From Saprospiraceae bacterium (lineage in GTDB: Bacteria > Bacteroidota > Bacteroidia > Chitinophagales > Saprospiraceae): 64,000 nt of DNA. The stretch is taken from assembly GCA_016719855.1 (NCBI GenBank), contig JADJYH010000001.1:1-64000 (forward strand), in the 5' to 3' direction. Of this stretch, positions 9,920 through 19,873 are shown piece after piece. Positions within the stretch are counted from its first letter, which is position 1. Each line of letters begins with the position of its first letter. The position numbers were made by a program, and so were the translations under genes. The notes beneath the pieces were generated by a model. The model was not told the origin of the DNA. It ran no database searches and saw only the letters and a program-made list of their open reading frames with translations.

Positions 9920-12900
9920 ATGAAATATTTTTTTACGACACTATTTGCCCTAGCCTTTGTTTGCACCCAAAGCTCAAAGCTGATTGCACAATGTAGTACA
10001 ACGCCATGTCCTGTGCCAATGGTAGCTTATGATGCTCCAAGCGCCTGCATTCTGCCAAACCCGGAAGCATTGAACTGCTACTTTGGTCAAACCATTAATA
10101 ACACACCGATATCCTTACCTCCCTTTTGGTGTTCAAGTGTTGAGAACAACCAATGGTTTGCTTTTACGGCTACTGGACCAAGTGCTTGTTTTGATATTGA
10201 AGCACTGAACTGCGCTACGGGAGGAGCGATACAAGCTGCCTTGTTGGAAACAAGCGACTGTGTAAATTTTACATTCGTTTCTCCTTGTTTGGGAAATATC
10301 CCCTCTGGTTCTACACAAACGCTTTGCAGTGATGTAACGCTGAATCCTGGGCAAGTTTATTACTTGATGATTGACGGCTCGGCAGGTGCGCAGTGCAACT
10401 ACGCCATCAACGGGTCTTCCGCCATTACTTCTGGTCCTGAAAATGTGTGTATTCCCGGAGGGCCTTTTTCTTACACTTCAACTAGTCCATCTTCATGGTC
10501 TATCATACCTGGCTCGACAAATGGAACTATCCTTGGGTCAAATATTGGAACCCAAATTCAAGTTGACTTCAGTAATCCAGGAACTTTACAGGTTTGTGCA
10601 CAAAACCTTAACTGCCCAAACGTGCCGCTTTTTTGCATAAATGTTACTATTGGTGAGTATGTCCAAGCTAACCATACGCATTACCTCTGCACTGGTGGTT
10701 CGGTTACATGCGCTGGACAAACTTACTCACAACCAGGCACCTACATGGCCAACGTGCCAGCGCCTTCTGGTTGCGACAGCTTGATTACGTGCATTATCAT
10801 TCCAATCCCACCGATCAGTTCACCGCCGCAAACGGTGAACCTCTGCGGTCCCGTAGATTTCCAGCTTTGCGGCGATTTCTATAGTTCCACAGGATTCTAT
10901 TCCTCGGTTTGCACCAGCTGGCAAGGTTGCGATAGTACTGTATCTGTGAATCTGACCATCTTAGAGCCAACAGCAAATATTTCACCGCCAGACCCAACTT
11001 TAGGCTGTGGGCCTGACTCGATTTTGTTCTTGGATGGCAGTGGTTCGGGCTTGGCCTTCCCTCCAGCAACTTGGGAAATGCTGTGGACGGGGCCTGGCAT
11101 CGTTGGGCCGAACAACCAAATCCTGTGTCAAGTCAATGAACCGGGGCAATATTGCCTTAGGGTGACGCATTCCATACCAAGTAGTGGATTTACTTGCTTT
11201 GATGAAGTTTGCATTAATGTTACTGAGGTAATAATAATACCCTCAGCCCCCCTAATTACGGGGCCTACAAATGTGTGTAGTAATGCGATGTCCACCTATA
11301 CAGCACAACTCCAAGGCCCAGTAATTCCAGACGACCTGACATGGATCACGCCAAACGGTGAACCGTTCACGATTGGCCCAAACAACACTATCACCGTCAA
11401 CTGGACTGGCTCATCAGGAGGGCAACTTTGCGTTACAGCCAACAACGAGTGCGGTTCATCACCGCCAGCTTGTATCAACGTAACCGTAAATTCCGGTCCA
11501 CCGCAGCCAATTGTCACTGGCCCAGCAACCGTTTGTGCCAACAGCACGATTCAAACTTACACCATCAACAATGTGGTAAATGGAGTCACCTACAACTGGA
11601 CCGTACCTCCAGGCGCTACATTCACGGGTTCTGGTGGTTCTATCAACGTCAACTTTAGCGGAGCAACACCTGGAAACGTCACGGTTTGTGCCACAGGAAC
11701 AAATAACTGCGGTATGAGTCAACCAGGATGTACTAACGTGACCATAACTGGGCCACCTGCTACTCCAGTTATGACTGGCCCCGCAACCGTTTGTGCAAAT
11801 GGTGGTGCGGCAGCTTTCAGTGTAACAAATCCCAACCCGAACGTCACGTATTCGTGGACTGCCCCGTCTGGTGCTGTAATCAACGGAAGCGGCCCGAACG
11901 TAACGATTGATTTTTTAAATTCCAATTCGGGACAAGTGTGCGTGACCGCAAGCAACAGCTGTGGCATGCCTTCAGTTTGTCAAGCAGTACAGGTCATTCC
12001 TGCTCCGCAAGCCAACATAAGTGGCACAGGTGAATTTTGTGCTGGCACTAACCCTAGCATCAATTTGACAATAACCGTTTCTGGCGGTACTGCACCTTGG
12101 ACTGTGGTTTACACAAACGGTGGCGCTCCGGTAACTGTACCCATACCTACTAGCCCGCATACCATACAAGCGAGTGCAGCGGGCACTTACACTTTGGTAT
12201 CGGTTACTGGTGCAAGTGGGTGTACAGGAACTGTCACTGGCTCTGCAATTATTACACAAAACCCATCGCCAACTGCAACTGTGACCGGCGGTGGCAGCAT
12301 CTGCCAAGGCAGCGGCCTATCCATTCCACTGGCAATCAACCTGACTGGAGAAGCTCCTTGGACTGTTTGCTGGTTTGTGGATGGCGTGCAGCAATCAAAC
12401 CTTTCAATCAATGCCACTCCATTTAATTTGCCAATTGGCGAATCTTCAGCTGGTATTATCACATTGGGTTGCATAACGGACAACAATGGCTGTACCGGCA
12501 CTGGGAATGGTACTGCACCAGTGGAGGTGTTTGATGCACCAACGGTTGACAACATCGTAACCACTTGTAATGCGCTAAATACTGAGTTTACAGTGACTTT
12601 TGATATTTCCGGTGGAGATGCATCAAGTTACTCGGTAACACCTGGTGGGGCTTCCCTTGTTGGTGGCCAATTTACCAGCAATCTAATCCCTACTGGGGAC
12701 GGTTACAGTTTCGTTGTAACAGATATGAACAATTGTGACCCAGTCACGGTGGAAGATGCCATCGTAGTTTGCAACTGCGACACGAAAGTAGGCGTGATGG
12801 GCTTGGCACTAATTGAAAATTGTGGAGCTGGAACTGTAATGGCTCCTTACAACAGTACCAATCAATTCCTCGACCCTAACGATTCGTTGGTTTTTACCTT

Positions 12901-15900
12901 GCACAGTGGAAATTCAGTGAACATTGTGCCACCGGTTATTTCAACTTCAAGTACACCAAGCGTAACATTTGACCCTGCAACCATGAGTTTCGGGACAACC
13001 TATTACCTATCAGCAGTCGTTGGTGACTCGGATGGCGCAGGTGGTGTTAATTTGAATGACCCATGCTCACAGGTCTCGCAAGGCACTCCAATTGTTTTCT
13101 ACGAGCTTCCAACCGCAACCATTGCCGGAGGCACTGAGATTTGTATTGGCACAAGTACAGACCTTACGCTTACCCTTACTGGTGCAGCTCCTTGGGATGT
13201 AACTATTAATAGCCAATCTGTGGCTGTTTTCAGCTCTCCGTTTACCTACACGGTAAGCCCGTTGACGACTACAACCTTTGACCTTACCAATGTAACTGAC
13301 GACCACAACTGCTCCAACGCATTGACAGGTAGTGCAACCGTGACGGTAAATACCTCTCCTGTGGTATCAAACGTGGTTACAACCTGTGACCCGACTGGAA
13401 CAAATTTCACGGTCTGTTTCGACATCAGCGGCGGTGACCCATCTTGTTATTCTGTGAATGGCGCCCCATCGGGTGCGACCTTTTGCAGCTCCCCGATTGC
13501 AAGTGGATTGGGTTACAATTTTGTGGTGAGCGACTGCAACAACTGTCCATCTGTTACGGTGGAAGATGATGTCGTTGATTGCGATTGTCTTTCAACCGCA
13601 GGCAATTTTACTTCGACAGCATTGAGCGTATGCGGCACTGACCTAGCCACGCCAGTTTATGACAGCATCGGACAATTTTTTGATGCGGACGATGCCCTAT
13701 GTTTTATTCTGCACGGTGGAAATCCTCAAAGCCCGCTCGCATCCAACAGCGTTCCTGAATTCTCCTTCTTGGCGGGCATGACCTACGGGCAAACCTATTT
13801 CATTTGTCCAGTAGTCGGAAATGATGATGGCAATGGCTGTGTTGACCTCGGCGACCCATGCTTGAGTATCGGCAACTGTGCACCAGTTGTGTTTCATGAA
13901 ATCCCAACGGCTACACTTGGGCCAGATGCTTCCATTTGCAATGGGGATGATGCCACTTTGACCTACAACGTTACGGGTGTAGCACCTTGGACGGTGAGCT
14001 ACCAAGACGCAAGCGGAGCAATTTCATCGTTGACACTGAACACGAGTCCGTTCAACTTCACAGTATCGCCAACTGCTACCGAAACCTACACGCCAATTGA
14101 CATTTTCGACCAATTCTGCGCCGGTACAGTTTCAGGTTCGGCAGTTGTGACTGTCAATAATCCACCTCAAATTCAGAACATTGTTGAAACCTGTTCACCT
14201 GACGCTACCACCTACACGCTTACTTTCGATATTCTTGGTGTTCCTCCTTACACGGTAGTGCCAGCCACTGGAACTGTCAGTGCTGGGATGTTTACTAGCC
14301 CAGCTCTTCCAAGCGGTTCAACTTACAGCTTTGATGTAGATGACGTCAATGGATGTGGCCCTGTGAACGTTACCGGTTTGAAAAATTGTAATTGCCTCAC
14401 CGATGCAGGAACCATGACCACACCATTAGTGTCAGCATGTGTTGGTGACCAAGTTGCGGTTCCAGTCACGGCTGGCGAAATGCTCGACCCGAACGATACC
14501 TTGGTTTATTACTTGCACACTGGTTCATCTGGTTCGCTGGGTACGGTGATTGCGACCAGCACCACGCCTAGTTTTGCATTTAACCCTGCAACGATGACGC
14601 TTGGCACAACCTACTACATCAGTGCAGTCGCTGGCAACGACAACGGCTCAGGTGGCGTGGATTTGCTGGATGGGTGCTTGGATATTGCTCAGGGTACGCC
14701 AGTGGTATTTAATGCACTGCCGACTGCTGCCATCAGTGGCACAACCGCTATTTGTACTGGCCAGTCCACCAATATCACATTTACGCTAACTGGCCAAGGA
14801 CCGTTTGTTGTAAATTATACGTTAAACGGCATACCTGCAACCCAAAACTTCCCTAGTGCTGGTTCACATACGGTTTCCATCTCACCAATTACGGATCAGA
14901 ATTTTACCCTCGAATCTGTTTCAGATGCCAATTGTTCCAATACTGCAACGCAGAGCGTTACCGTTACCGTAAACCCGAACGTGAGTGCTGGAAACCCAAC
15001 TGGCAACTTTGAGTTTTGTCAGGGTGAAAGCATGACCATCACGCTTGGAGACAATTTGACGGGGTCAACACCCGGTGGCATTTGGGTAGACACCAACGGT
15101 GAGGTAGTACCAGGTGGTACTTTAAATGTGGGTGGGTTAGGTGCTGGGACCCAAAACTATTCATACATAGTACAGGGAATTTCGCCGTGTCCGAATGATA
15201 CAGCAGTTGTTAAGGTTGTCATTAACCCGCTCCCAACAGCGGATGCTGGCCAACCCACAGAACTGAATTGCGACATCATTGATGCAACACTCGGTACTGG
15301 CAATACACCTGGCGTAACCTACCATTGGACGGGAAATGTAAGTGATTCAACTATTGCCAACCCAACCGTGACAGATACTGGTACTTACATTTTGACCGTC
15401 ACAACTCCTGCTGGCTGTTCGGCTACTGACCAAGTTACCATTACAGAAAACGTTACGCCGCCTTCGGCTGACATTTCTGTTTCAGATGTTAGCTGTTTTG
15501 GAAATGCAGACGGGTTTATCACCATTAACAATATCACTGGTGGCGTTCCGCCTTACCTCTGCTCGTTCAATGGTTCTCCTTTTAGCGAGCAAAAGAATTT
15601 TACGGGTCTATTGCCCGGCAACCATACCATCGTAATTGAGGATGCAGTTGGATGCCAGACAACGCTGAACTTTATGGTGCAAGAACCTGAACAAGTGACC
15701 GTTGAAATCCAAGGTTCTTTTGAAGGCAACGATCCAATTGTTGACCTTGGCGACCCAATTACCCTGCAAATTGTCACGACACCGCCGTTCAATGAGCTGG
15801 ACTCTGTGATTTGGTTACCAGCCGACATTGTGGATTGCGACACCTGCCAAAGCAACACCGTTTACCCAACCCAGCAGACGACATTCACAGTTATAGTGGA

Positions 15901-16246
15901 TGAGGGAGGCTGCCGTGACGAGGATGTACTGACGGTTTTTGTGAGGAAAGACCACCCGATTTACGTCCCAAGCGGGTTCAGTCCCAACGACGATGGCCTG
16001 AACGACGTGCTCATGATTTTCAGTGGAAAGGAGGTGCTAAACATCAAATCCTTCCTAATTTTCAGCAGGTGGGGCGAGACCGTTTTCGAGTACTACGACT
16101 TCCAGCCAAATGACCCAGACTTCGGTTGGAACGGCAGGCACAGGGGCGAGCGCCTCAACCCCGCCGTGTTTGTTTGGTTTGCAGAAGTAGAATTCATTGA
16201 CGGCAAAGTAGAACTGTTTGAGGGCAGCGTATCACTGATGCGGTAA
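9920..16246 (+). CDS. Giant secreted adhesin with PKD/Ig-like repeats and CHU_C (T9SS type B) C-terminal domain
   Basis: About 2108 residues from the ATG at 9920, chosen because it places the signal peptide (MKYFFTTLFALAFVCTQ) at the N-terminus; an ATG nine codons earlier is also in frame. The body is a long series of Cys-rich Ig/PKD-like modules. They include repeated TGPATVCANG... units (11265-11990) and three long tandem composite units of about 270 residues. A SprB-like module (VSCFGNADGFITI) lies near 15490. The C-terminus is a gliding-motility-associated CHU_C domain: YVPSGFSPNDDGLND, then FSRWGETVFE and FGWNGRHRGE, ending in SVSLMR. Such proteins are exported by the type IX system and held at the cell surface. 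The frame is uninterrupted over 6.3 kb. The following gene encodes a beta-barrel protein that may work with it. Confidence 0.9.
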   Translation: MKYFFTTLFALAFVCTQSSKLIAQCSTTPCPVPMVAYDAPSACILPNPEALNCYFGQTINNTPISLPPFWCSSVENNQWFAFTATGPSACFDIEALNCATGGAIQAALLETSDCVNFTFVSPCLGNIPSGSTQTLCSDVTLNPGQVYYLMIDGSAGAQCNYAINGSSAITSGPENVCIPGGPFSYTSTSPSSWSIIPGSTNGTILGSNIGTQIQVDFSNPGTLQVCAQNLNCPNVPLFCINVTIGEYVQANHTHYLCTGGSVTCAGQTYSQPGTYMANVPAPSGCDSLITCIIIPIPPISSPPQTVNLCGPVDFQLCGDFYSSTGFYSSVCTSWQGCDSTVSVNLTILEPTANISPPDPTLGCGPDSILFLDGSGSGLAFPPATWEMLWTGPGIVGPNNQILCQVNEPGQYCLRVTHSIPSSGFTCFDEVCINVTEVIIIPSAPLITGPTNVCSNAMSTYTAQLQGPVIPDDLTWITPNGEPFTIGPNNTITVNWTGSSGGQLCVTANNECGSSPPACINVTVNSGPPQPIVTGPATVCANSTIQTYTINNVVNGVTYNWTVPPGATFTGSGGSINVNFSGATPGNVTVCATGTNNCGMSQPGCTNVTITGPPATPVMTGPATVCANGGAAAFSVTNPNPNVTYSWTAPSGAVINGSGPNVTIDFLNSNSGQVCVTASNSCGMPSVCQAVQVIPAPQANISGTGEFCAGTNPSINLTITVSGGTAPWTVVYTNGGAPVTVPIPTSPHTIQASAAGTYTLVSVTGASGCTGTVTGSAIITQNPSPTATVTGGGSICQGSGLSIPLAINLTGEAPWTVCWFVDGVQQSNLSINATPFNLPIGESSAGIITLGCITDNNGCTGTGNGTAPVEVFDAPTVDNIVTTCNALNTEFTVTFDISGGDASSYSVTPGGASLVGGQFTSNLIPTGDGYSFVVTDMNNCDPVTVEDAIVVCNCDTKVGVMGLALIENCGAGTVMAPYNSTNQFLDPNDSLVFTLHSGNSVNIVPPVISTSSTPSVTFDPATMSFGTTYYLSAVVGDSDGAGGVNLNDPCSQVSQGTPIVFYELPTATIAGGTEICIGTSTDLTLTLTGAAPWDVTINSQSVAVFSSPFTYTVSPLTTTTFDLTNVTDDHNCSNALTGSATVTVNTSPVVSNVVTTCDPTGTNFTVCFDISGGDPSCYSVNGAPSGATFCSSPIASGLGYNFVVSDCNNCPSVTVEDDVVDCDCLSTAGNFTSTALSVCGTDLATPVYDSIGQFFDADDALCFILHGGNPQSPLASNSVPEFSFLAGMTYGQTYFICPVVGNDDGNGCVDLGDPCLSIGNCAPVVFHEIPTATLGPDASICNGDDATLTYNVTGVAPWTVSYQDASGAISSLTLNTSPFNFTVSPTATETYTPIDIFDQFCAGTVSGSAVVTVNNPPQIQNIVETCSPDATTYTLTFDILGVPPYTVVPATGTVSAGMFTSPALPSGSTYSFDVDDVNGCGPVNVTGLKNCNCLTDAGTMTTPLVSACVGDQVAVPVTAGEMLDPNDTLVYYLHTGSSGSLGTVIATSTTPSFAFNPATMTLGTTYYISAVAGNDNGSGGVDLLDGCLDIAQGTPVVFNALPTAAISGTTAICTGQSTNITFTLTGQGPFVVNYTLNGIPATQNFPSAGSHTVSISPITDQNFTLESVSDANCSNTATQSVTVTVNPNVSAGNPTGNFEFCQGESMTITLGDNLTGSTPGGIWVDTNGEVVPGGTLNVGGLGAGTQNYSYIVQGISPCPNDTAVVKVVINPLPTADAGQPTELNCDIIDATLGTGNTPGVTYHWTGNVSDSTIANPTVTDTGTYILTVTTPAGCSATDQVTITENVTPPSADISVSDVSCFGNADGFITINNITGGVPPYLCSFNGSPFSEQKNFTGLLPGNHTIVIEDAVGCQTTLNFMVQEPEQVTVEIQGSFEGNDPIVDLGDPITLQIVTTPPFNELDSVIWLPADIVDCDTCQSNTVYPTQQTTFTVIVDEGGCRDEDVLTVFVRKDHPIYVPSGFSPNDDGLNDVLMIFSGKEVLNIKSFLIFSRWGETVFEYYDFQPNDPDFGWNGRHRGERLNPAVFVWFAEVEFIDGKVELFEGSVSLMR
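12770..14985 (+). repeat. Three tandem composite repeat units (about 810 bp each) inside the adhesin gene
   Basis: Each unit opens with a C-[ND]-C motif (TGC AAC TGC at 12770, TGC GAT TGT at 13580, TGT AAT TGC at 14387), so the periods are 810 and 807 bp. Within a unit the order is a module with LDPNDtLvf.LH.G / T..YgTTYy...VGnDdG / G.PVVF, then an LPTA.I.G...IC.G module, then a NIV.TC.P module. The third unit lacks the last module. The DNA has diverged, so this is an old duplication. Confidence 0.8.
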
Positions 16247-16278
16247 ATCAATGCCCGGCAGCAATAGGAACAAAAAAA

Positions 16279-16310
16279 GAGGCGTTGACATCCAACGCCT
16301 CTTTTCTTTT
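16279..16310 (+). terminator. Rho-independent terminator after the adhesin gene
   Basis: GAGGCGTTG (16279-16287) pairs with CAACGCCTC (16293-16301), followed by a T-rich run to 16310. It lies between the adhesin stop and the next gene, so the barrel gene may need its own promoter or read-through. Confidence 0.85.
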
Positions 16311-16324
16311 AAATGCCAACTATC

Positions 16325-17002
16325 ATGAAAAAAATACTGTTAGCGCTCGGCTTTGTCTTTTTTGCTTCGCAAAGCTTTTGCCAACTTGGGTTGGTTGGTG
16401 GTTACAAAACATTCAAACCTGATGGATGGAATGACGAGTTCAAAGAGTTGTTGAACAATGAGCCTTATCCGATGGCAGGTTGGCAGGTTGGCCTGGACTA
16501 TTGGTTCCGCTTGAAAAAGCGGAGGATTGAATTTGCGCCAGAGTTGAGTTACTCCAGGTTTCAGATGAATTTTGAGGCTGGAAACCTTGAACATGCTGCG
16601 ATTGGATTCCATTTCAATACCGATTTTTATGTGTTTGACCTTGCAGGTGATTGCAATTGCCCCACTTTTTCCAAGGATGGCAATTTTTTCAGCAAAGGCT
16701 TTTTTGTTGAGCTTTCACCTGGCGTAACAGTCGTATCAAACCAAGTGCAATCCACTGGTCCTATCGCTGAAAACACAGATGGAACTGACGTAGCATTCGG
16801 AGGGGCTGTTGGCGCTGGCTTGGACCTTGGATTTTCGGATTTATTTACCATTACACCGATAGTCCGATTGCATTATTATCCTGATTTTGATTGGGATTAC
16901 GACCTCAATCCTGCAAACATGCAAACTGATTTGAAACAACTCTTTCTTGGACTACGATTTCGGCTGCACTTCAAGGAATTCGGGAATGCCCGTTTTCACT
17001 GA
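16325..17002 (+). CDS. Outer-membrane beta-barrel protein
   Basis: About 225 residues starting MKKILLALGFVFFASQSFCQ, a clear signal peptide; an upstream ATG at 16313 would only extend it by four residues. The rest alternates polar and aromatic residues in short strands (GWQVGLDYWFRLKKRRIEFAPELSY, ITPIVRLHYYPDFDWDYDL, FLGLRFRLHF), typical of an eight-stranded outer-membrane barrel, and ends close to an aromatic residue. It has no close match I can name. It follows the giant adhesin in the same direction, so a supporting role on the cell surface is possible but unproven. Confidence 0.7.
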   Translation: MKKILLALGFVFFASQSFCQLGLVGGYKTFKPDGWNDEFKELLNNEPYPMAGWQVGLDYWFRLKKRRIEFAPELSYSRFQMNFEAGNLEHAAIGFHFNTDFYVFDLAGDCNCPTFSKDGNFFSKGFFVELSPGVTVVSNQVQSTGPIAENTDGTDVAFGGAVGAGLDLGFSDLFTITPIVRLHYYPDFDWDYDLNPANMQTDLKQLFLGLRFRLHFKEFGNARFH

Positions 17003-17106
17003 GAAAATAATGCCTGTGTTGGTGAAATCTTTGCGAAATTTGCTCAAGAATGGCAGTGGAATAAGCCTCTAGCCGTAACTAAACAAAAAACTACCCATTC
17101 ACAAAC

Positions 17107-17796
17107 ATGACCGAGCATACCATCGTAAACCTGAGCGACGTAAACATTTACCAGCAAGAAAACCTGGTGCTGCATAACGTCAACTTGAACATCACCAAGG
17201 GTGAGTTTGTCTACCTGATAGGCAAAACGGGCAGCGGCAAATCAAGCCTGCTCAAAACACTCTACGCAGCGCTGCCCCTCCGTTCCGGCAGGGGCATGGT
17301 TTCTGGGTTTGACCTAAAAAGTTTGAACCGAAAAACCATTCCACTACTTCGCCGAAAACTGGGCATTGTTTTTCAAGATTTCAATTTATTGGACGACCGC
17401 AGCGTAGAAGCTAATCTCTATTTCGCCCTTCGGGCAATGGGCTGGACGGACAAAGCAAAAATGACCAGCCGCATCAACGAATTGCTCGAACGGGTTGACC
17501 TGAAAGGCAAAAACGACAAGATGCCGTATGCCATTTCTGGTGGCGAACAACAGCGGGTCGTGTTGGCCCGGGCCTTGCTCAATCACCCTGAACTCATCAT
17601 CGCAGACGAACCCACTGGCAACCTTGACCCCGAGACATCCGATGAGGTCTTGTTGTTGCTCCGAAAGTTGGCCCAAGAGAACGACACTGCCGTTCTCTTC
17701 GCAACCCACGATTACAGAATTCTCGAAAACTTTCCCGCAAGAATCGTACGTTGTCACAACGGTAAAGTATTTGACGAGGAAGATGTGGTGGTTTGA
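17107..17796 (+). CDS. ftsE: Cell-division ABC transporter ATP-binding protein FtsE
   Basis: A 229-residue ABC ATPase. Walker A is GKTGSGKSS, the Q-loop is FQDFNLL, the signature is SGGEQQR and Walker B is LIIADEPTGNLDP followed by the H-loop THD. Length and the short, substrate-domain-free architecture match FtsE, which with FtsX regulates cell-wall hydrolases at the division site. No ftsX is adjacent, which is common in Bacteroidota. LolD/MacB-type ATPases are the main alternative, but the N-terminal sequence (VNLSDVNIYQQENLVLHNVN) fits FtsE better. Confidence 0.82.
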   Translation: MTEHTIVNLSDVNIYQQENLVLHNVNLNITKGEFVYLIGKTGSGKSSLLKTLYAALPLRSGRGMVSGFDLKSLNRKTIPLLRRKLGIVFQDFNLLDDRSVEANLYFALRAMGWTDKAKMTSRINELLERVDLKGKNDKMPYAISGGEQQRVVLARALLNHPELIIADEPTGNLDPETSDEVLLLLRKLAQENDTAVLFATHDYRILENFPARIVRCHNGKVFDEEDVVV

Positions 17797-17904
17797 CCAT
17801 TTTAGCGTCAGTTTTATCCAGAGAAAAAGTGGTTATGTAGAAGAAGCAAGCGCCCATGTTTGCAGCCAGCCTATTTTTGTCCACATCAATAAATCAACTG
17901 AATC

Positions 17905-18273
17905 ATGTCAAAACGACCAATAAGAGTTACCGGCTTCGCCCGTTTTTTCATCGTGATGCTCTTCGTGGCACCCCTGGCCTATATTGGGGCATCCTATTAT
18001 AACGGTGAAGATGGAATCGCAAAAATCAAGGGCCTCCTGAACGTTGGCCAAACCAGCACCTCAACAAAGGAGGAGCAACCGGCCTCGGATTCCGAGGTAA
18101 TTCAGGTCAAAAATTCTCCATCAAACAAAGCTTTGGAGGTTGAGAACGAAAAACTGAAGGAAGAGCTTGAATTCAAAAAGAAAAGAAACGAGGAGCTTTA
18201 CCGTGAAAACGAGGAGCTTAAACGAAAACTCGAAAGTTCTGAGAAGGCACTTGAAGAGTCAAAGGCGAAGTAG
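17905..18273 (+). CDS. Small membrane-anchored coiled-coil protein
   Basis: A 122-residue protein not recognised as a known family. It has an N-terminal basic segment and one transmembrane helix (FFIVMLFVAPLAYIGASYY, residues about 13-31). A low-complexity linker follows, then a charged heptad-rich coil from residue 75 to the end (ENEKLKEELEFKKKRNEELY...). It is 108 bp downstream of ftsE on the same strand. The topology (short cytoplasmic tail, outside coil) resembles FtsB/FtsL-like divisome proteins, but there is no sequence support beyond shape. Confidence 0.6.
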   Translation: MSKRPIRVTGFARFFIVMLFVAPLAYIGASYYNGEDGIAKIKGLLNVGQTSTSTKEEQPASDSEVIQVKNSPSNKALEVENEKLKEELEFKKKRNEELYRENEELKRKLESSEKALEESKAK

Positions 18274-18334
18274 TAGCTAATGGTTAAATCGCTTGAAATC
18301 AATTAGTTAGGAAATAATCTAAAACGAAATTCAA

Positions 18335-18670
18335 ATGTTCCAGTTCATTTTCACTGCATTTTTGAACGGCGTAGCCGTGTGGCTTGCGTCTCGATATTTG
18401 AATGGGGTAAAAGTCACGGACTTCCCCAGGGCCGTCATCATCGGCCTGGTAATAGCTTTTCTGAACGCCACGTTGGGTGCCTTGTTAGATGTAATTCCTT
18501 CACCCGCTCGGTTCTTTTCAATGGGGTTGTTTGGATTGGTGGTGGACGCGCTTTTATTGATGTTAGCGGACCACTTCCTTAAGGGACTGACCATCAAGAA
18601 TTTCTGGTACGCCTTGGCCCTCGCCGCAATAGTGAGCGTCGTAAATGCAGTCGCTCATTGGATATTTTGA
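18335..18670 (+). CDS. Phage-holin-4-superfamily (DUF360-type) membrane protein
   Basis: A 111-residue, almost entirely hydrophobic protein with four predicted membrane helices. The pattern LNGVAVWLASRYLNGVKVTDF, then AVIIGLVIAFLNATLG and SMGLFGLVVDALLLMLADHF, is that of the PF04020 small four-helix membrane family often annotated as phage holin family protein. These are common chromosomal genes; a holin function is not established. It is the last gene before a strong terminator. Confidence 0.75.
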   Translation: MFQFIFTAFLNGVAVWLASRYLNGVKVTDFPRAVIIGLVIAFLNATLGALLDVIPSPARFFSMGLFGLVVDALLLMLADHFLKGLTIKNFWYALALAAIVSVVNAVAHWIF

Positions 18671-18703
18671 AGCTTTGTCGCTTGATTTTGCACCTACAAA
18701 AAA

Positions 18704-18737
18704 GCCGCTCGGGATTCAAATCCGAGCGGCTTTTTTG
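18704..18737. terminator. Bidirectional terminator between convergent genes
   Basis: GCCGCTCGG (18704-18712) pairs with CCGAGCGGC (18722-18730), flanked by an A-rich run on the left and TTTTTTGTTTTTTT on the right, so it can act on both strands. It separates the holin-like gene from the convergent PorP/SprF gene. Confidence 0.88.
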
Positions 18738-18772
18738 TTTTTTTGGCAAGGCTCATCAGAGCTTTGGGCAGT

Positions 18773-19822
18773 TCACTTTTCCCGGTGGGTTGCGGGATGG
18801 TAGTAAATCAACGACAGTTCGAATGCGCCCCGGTGGTTGGTTGGGTTTGAAAGTTGATTGGCGGCCACATCGTAGCTAACCCCAATGTTCCAACGTTCCA
18901 TTTCGAGTATGGCCGTGAAAGTTGCTGCTGGCGTGGCAAAGCCACCTTCCACGTCCTTTACCAAATGACCCCAAAGGCCAGCCCGAATGGCTACCTCCTG
19001 CCAGTCGCGGTTGGTGTAGCGAATATTGGCACCGTACAACGCAAGCATATTTTCACCTTGCCCCATCACAACCGCAGCCGGAAGAATGCTCAACTGGTGG
19101 CTGAATGGCAGCTCGCCCCCCGCATGGATTACCCATTTCATGTCCATTGATTCTGAGCCATCCGCAGCAATGAACGAGACTTTTGGAGCATTCACGTGGT
19201 TCACCGACCCACCAAAATAGAAGCTTTGGTTTTCGTCAAAAACCGCATACCAAAGCAGGCCAGCGTTGATGTTCATGTACACGCCCGACGATTCGTTGAT
19301 GTTCTCGCCGTTGGAAATGGTGTGGTCAATTTGCTCCGATGTATTGTCAAACTGCGAACTGAACCAAAGCCCGCCGTAGTCCAGTGTGTGTTGCCCAAAA
19401 CCAACCTGCGCCCCTCCAATGAGAAACTGGTCGTATTGACGGTAGCGGCTGCCATCCAACTGTTTCATGTAGGATAAGCTAAAATCGCCAGTTTGGCGAA
19501 GGTAGTTGGAGCTACCGGCTTGGTCACGCAGTGCTGTGACGCCGTAGGCTAGATAATCGCCACGCCCTACTTTGCTTTTTGCGTCAAAGCTGGCACTCAG
19601 GCTTTTGAAGGGCTTTGAATCGAGAATGCTGCTCCATTGCTCCCGGTAGTTGGCAATTACTCGCCACTTGCCAGGATGTACGCCTGTCATGGCCGGATTG
19701 AGTTGCAGCGGCGAAGCGTAAAACTGAACGAATTGGGGATCTTGGGCGATTGCATGCATGCAAAATCCCAGCACTGCGAAAAGGATTGTAATTTTTTGCT
19801 TCACAATTTTTTGCTTTAACAA
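18773..19822 (-). CDS. PorP/SprF-family type IX secretion outer-membrane protein
   Basis: A 349-residue barrel protein with a signal peptide (ITILFAVLGFCMHAIAQ) followed by the family hallmark DPQFVQFYASPLQLNPAMTGV and then YREQW. It continues with the alternating strands of PorP/SprF (YGVTALRDQAGSSNYLRQTG, QFLIGGAQVGFGQHTLD, WNIGVSYDVAAN, GAFELSLIYYHP). SprF-type proteins are needed for export or anchoring of SprB-like cargo with type B tails. It lies 51 bp downstream of the SprB-repeat giant on the same strand, which makes it that protein's probable partner. Confidence 0.9.
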   Translation of the reverse strand: MLKQKIVKQKITILFAVLGFCMHAIAQDPQFVQFYASPLQLNPAMTGVHPGKWRVIANYREQWSSILDSKPFKSLSASFDAKSKVGRGDYLAYGVTALRDQAGSSNYLRQTGDFSLSYMKQLDGSRYRQYDQFLIGGAQVGFGQHTLDYGGLWFSSQFDNTSEQIDHTISNGENINESSGVYMNINAGLLWYAVFDENQSFYFGGSVNHVNAPKVSFIAADGSESMDMKWVIHAGGELPFSHQLSILPAAVVMGQGENMLALYGANIRYTNRDWQEVAIRAGLWGHLVKDVEGGFATPAATFTAILEMERWNIGVSYDVAANQLSNPTNHRGAFELSLIYYHPATHREK

Positions 19823-19873
19823 TTTGGGGCAAACGATTTTATACCCAAAACAACCATTTGCCCCAAACCGAAT

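Noticed and set aside
16325..17002. Assignment of the barrel protein after the 9920 adhesin as a PorP/SprF partner
   Set aside because: It lacks the DPQFSQ..ASPL.LNPA.TG hallmark that the 18773 protein has, and a terminator separates it from the adhesin.
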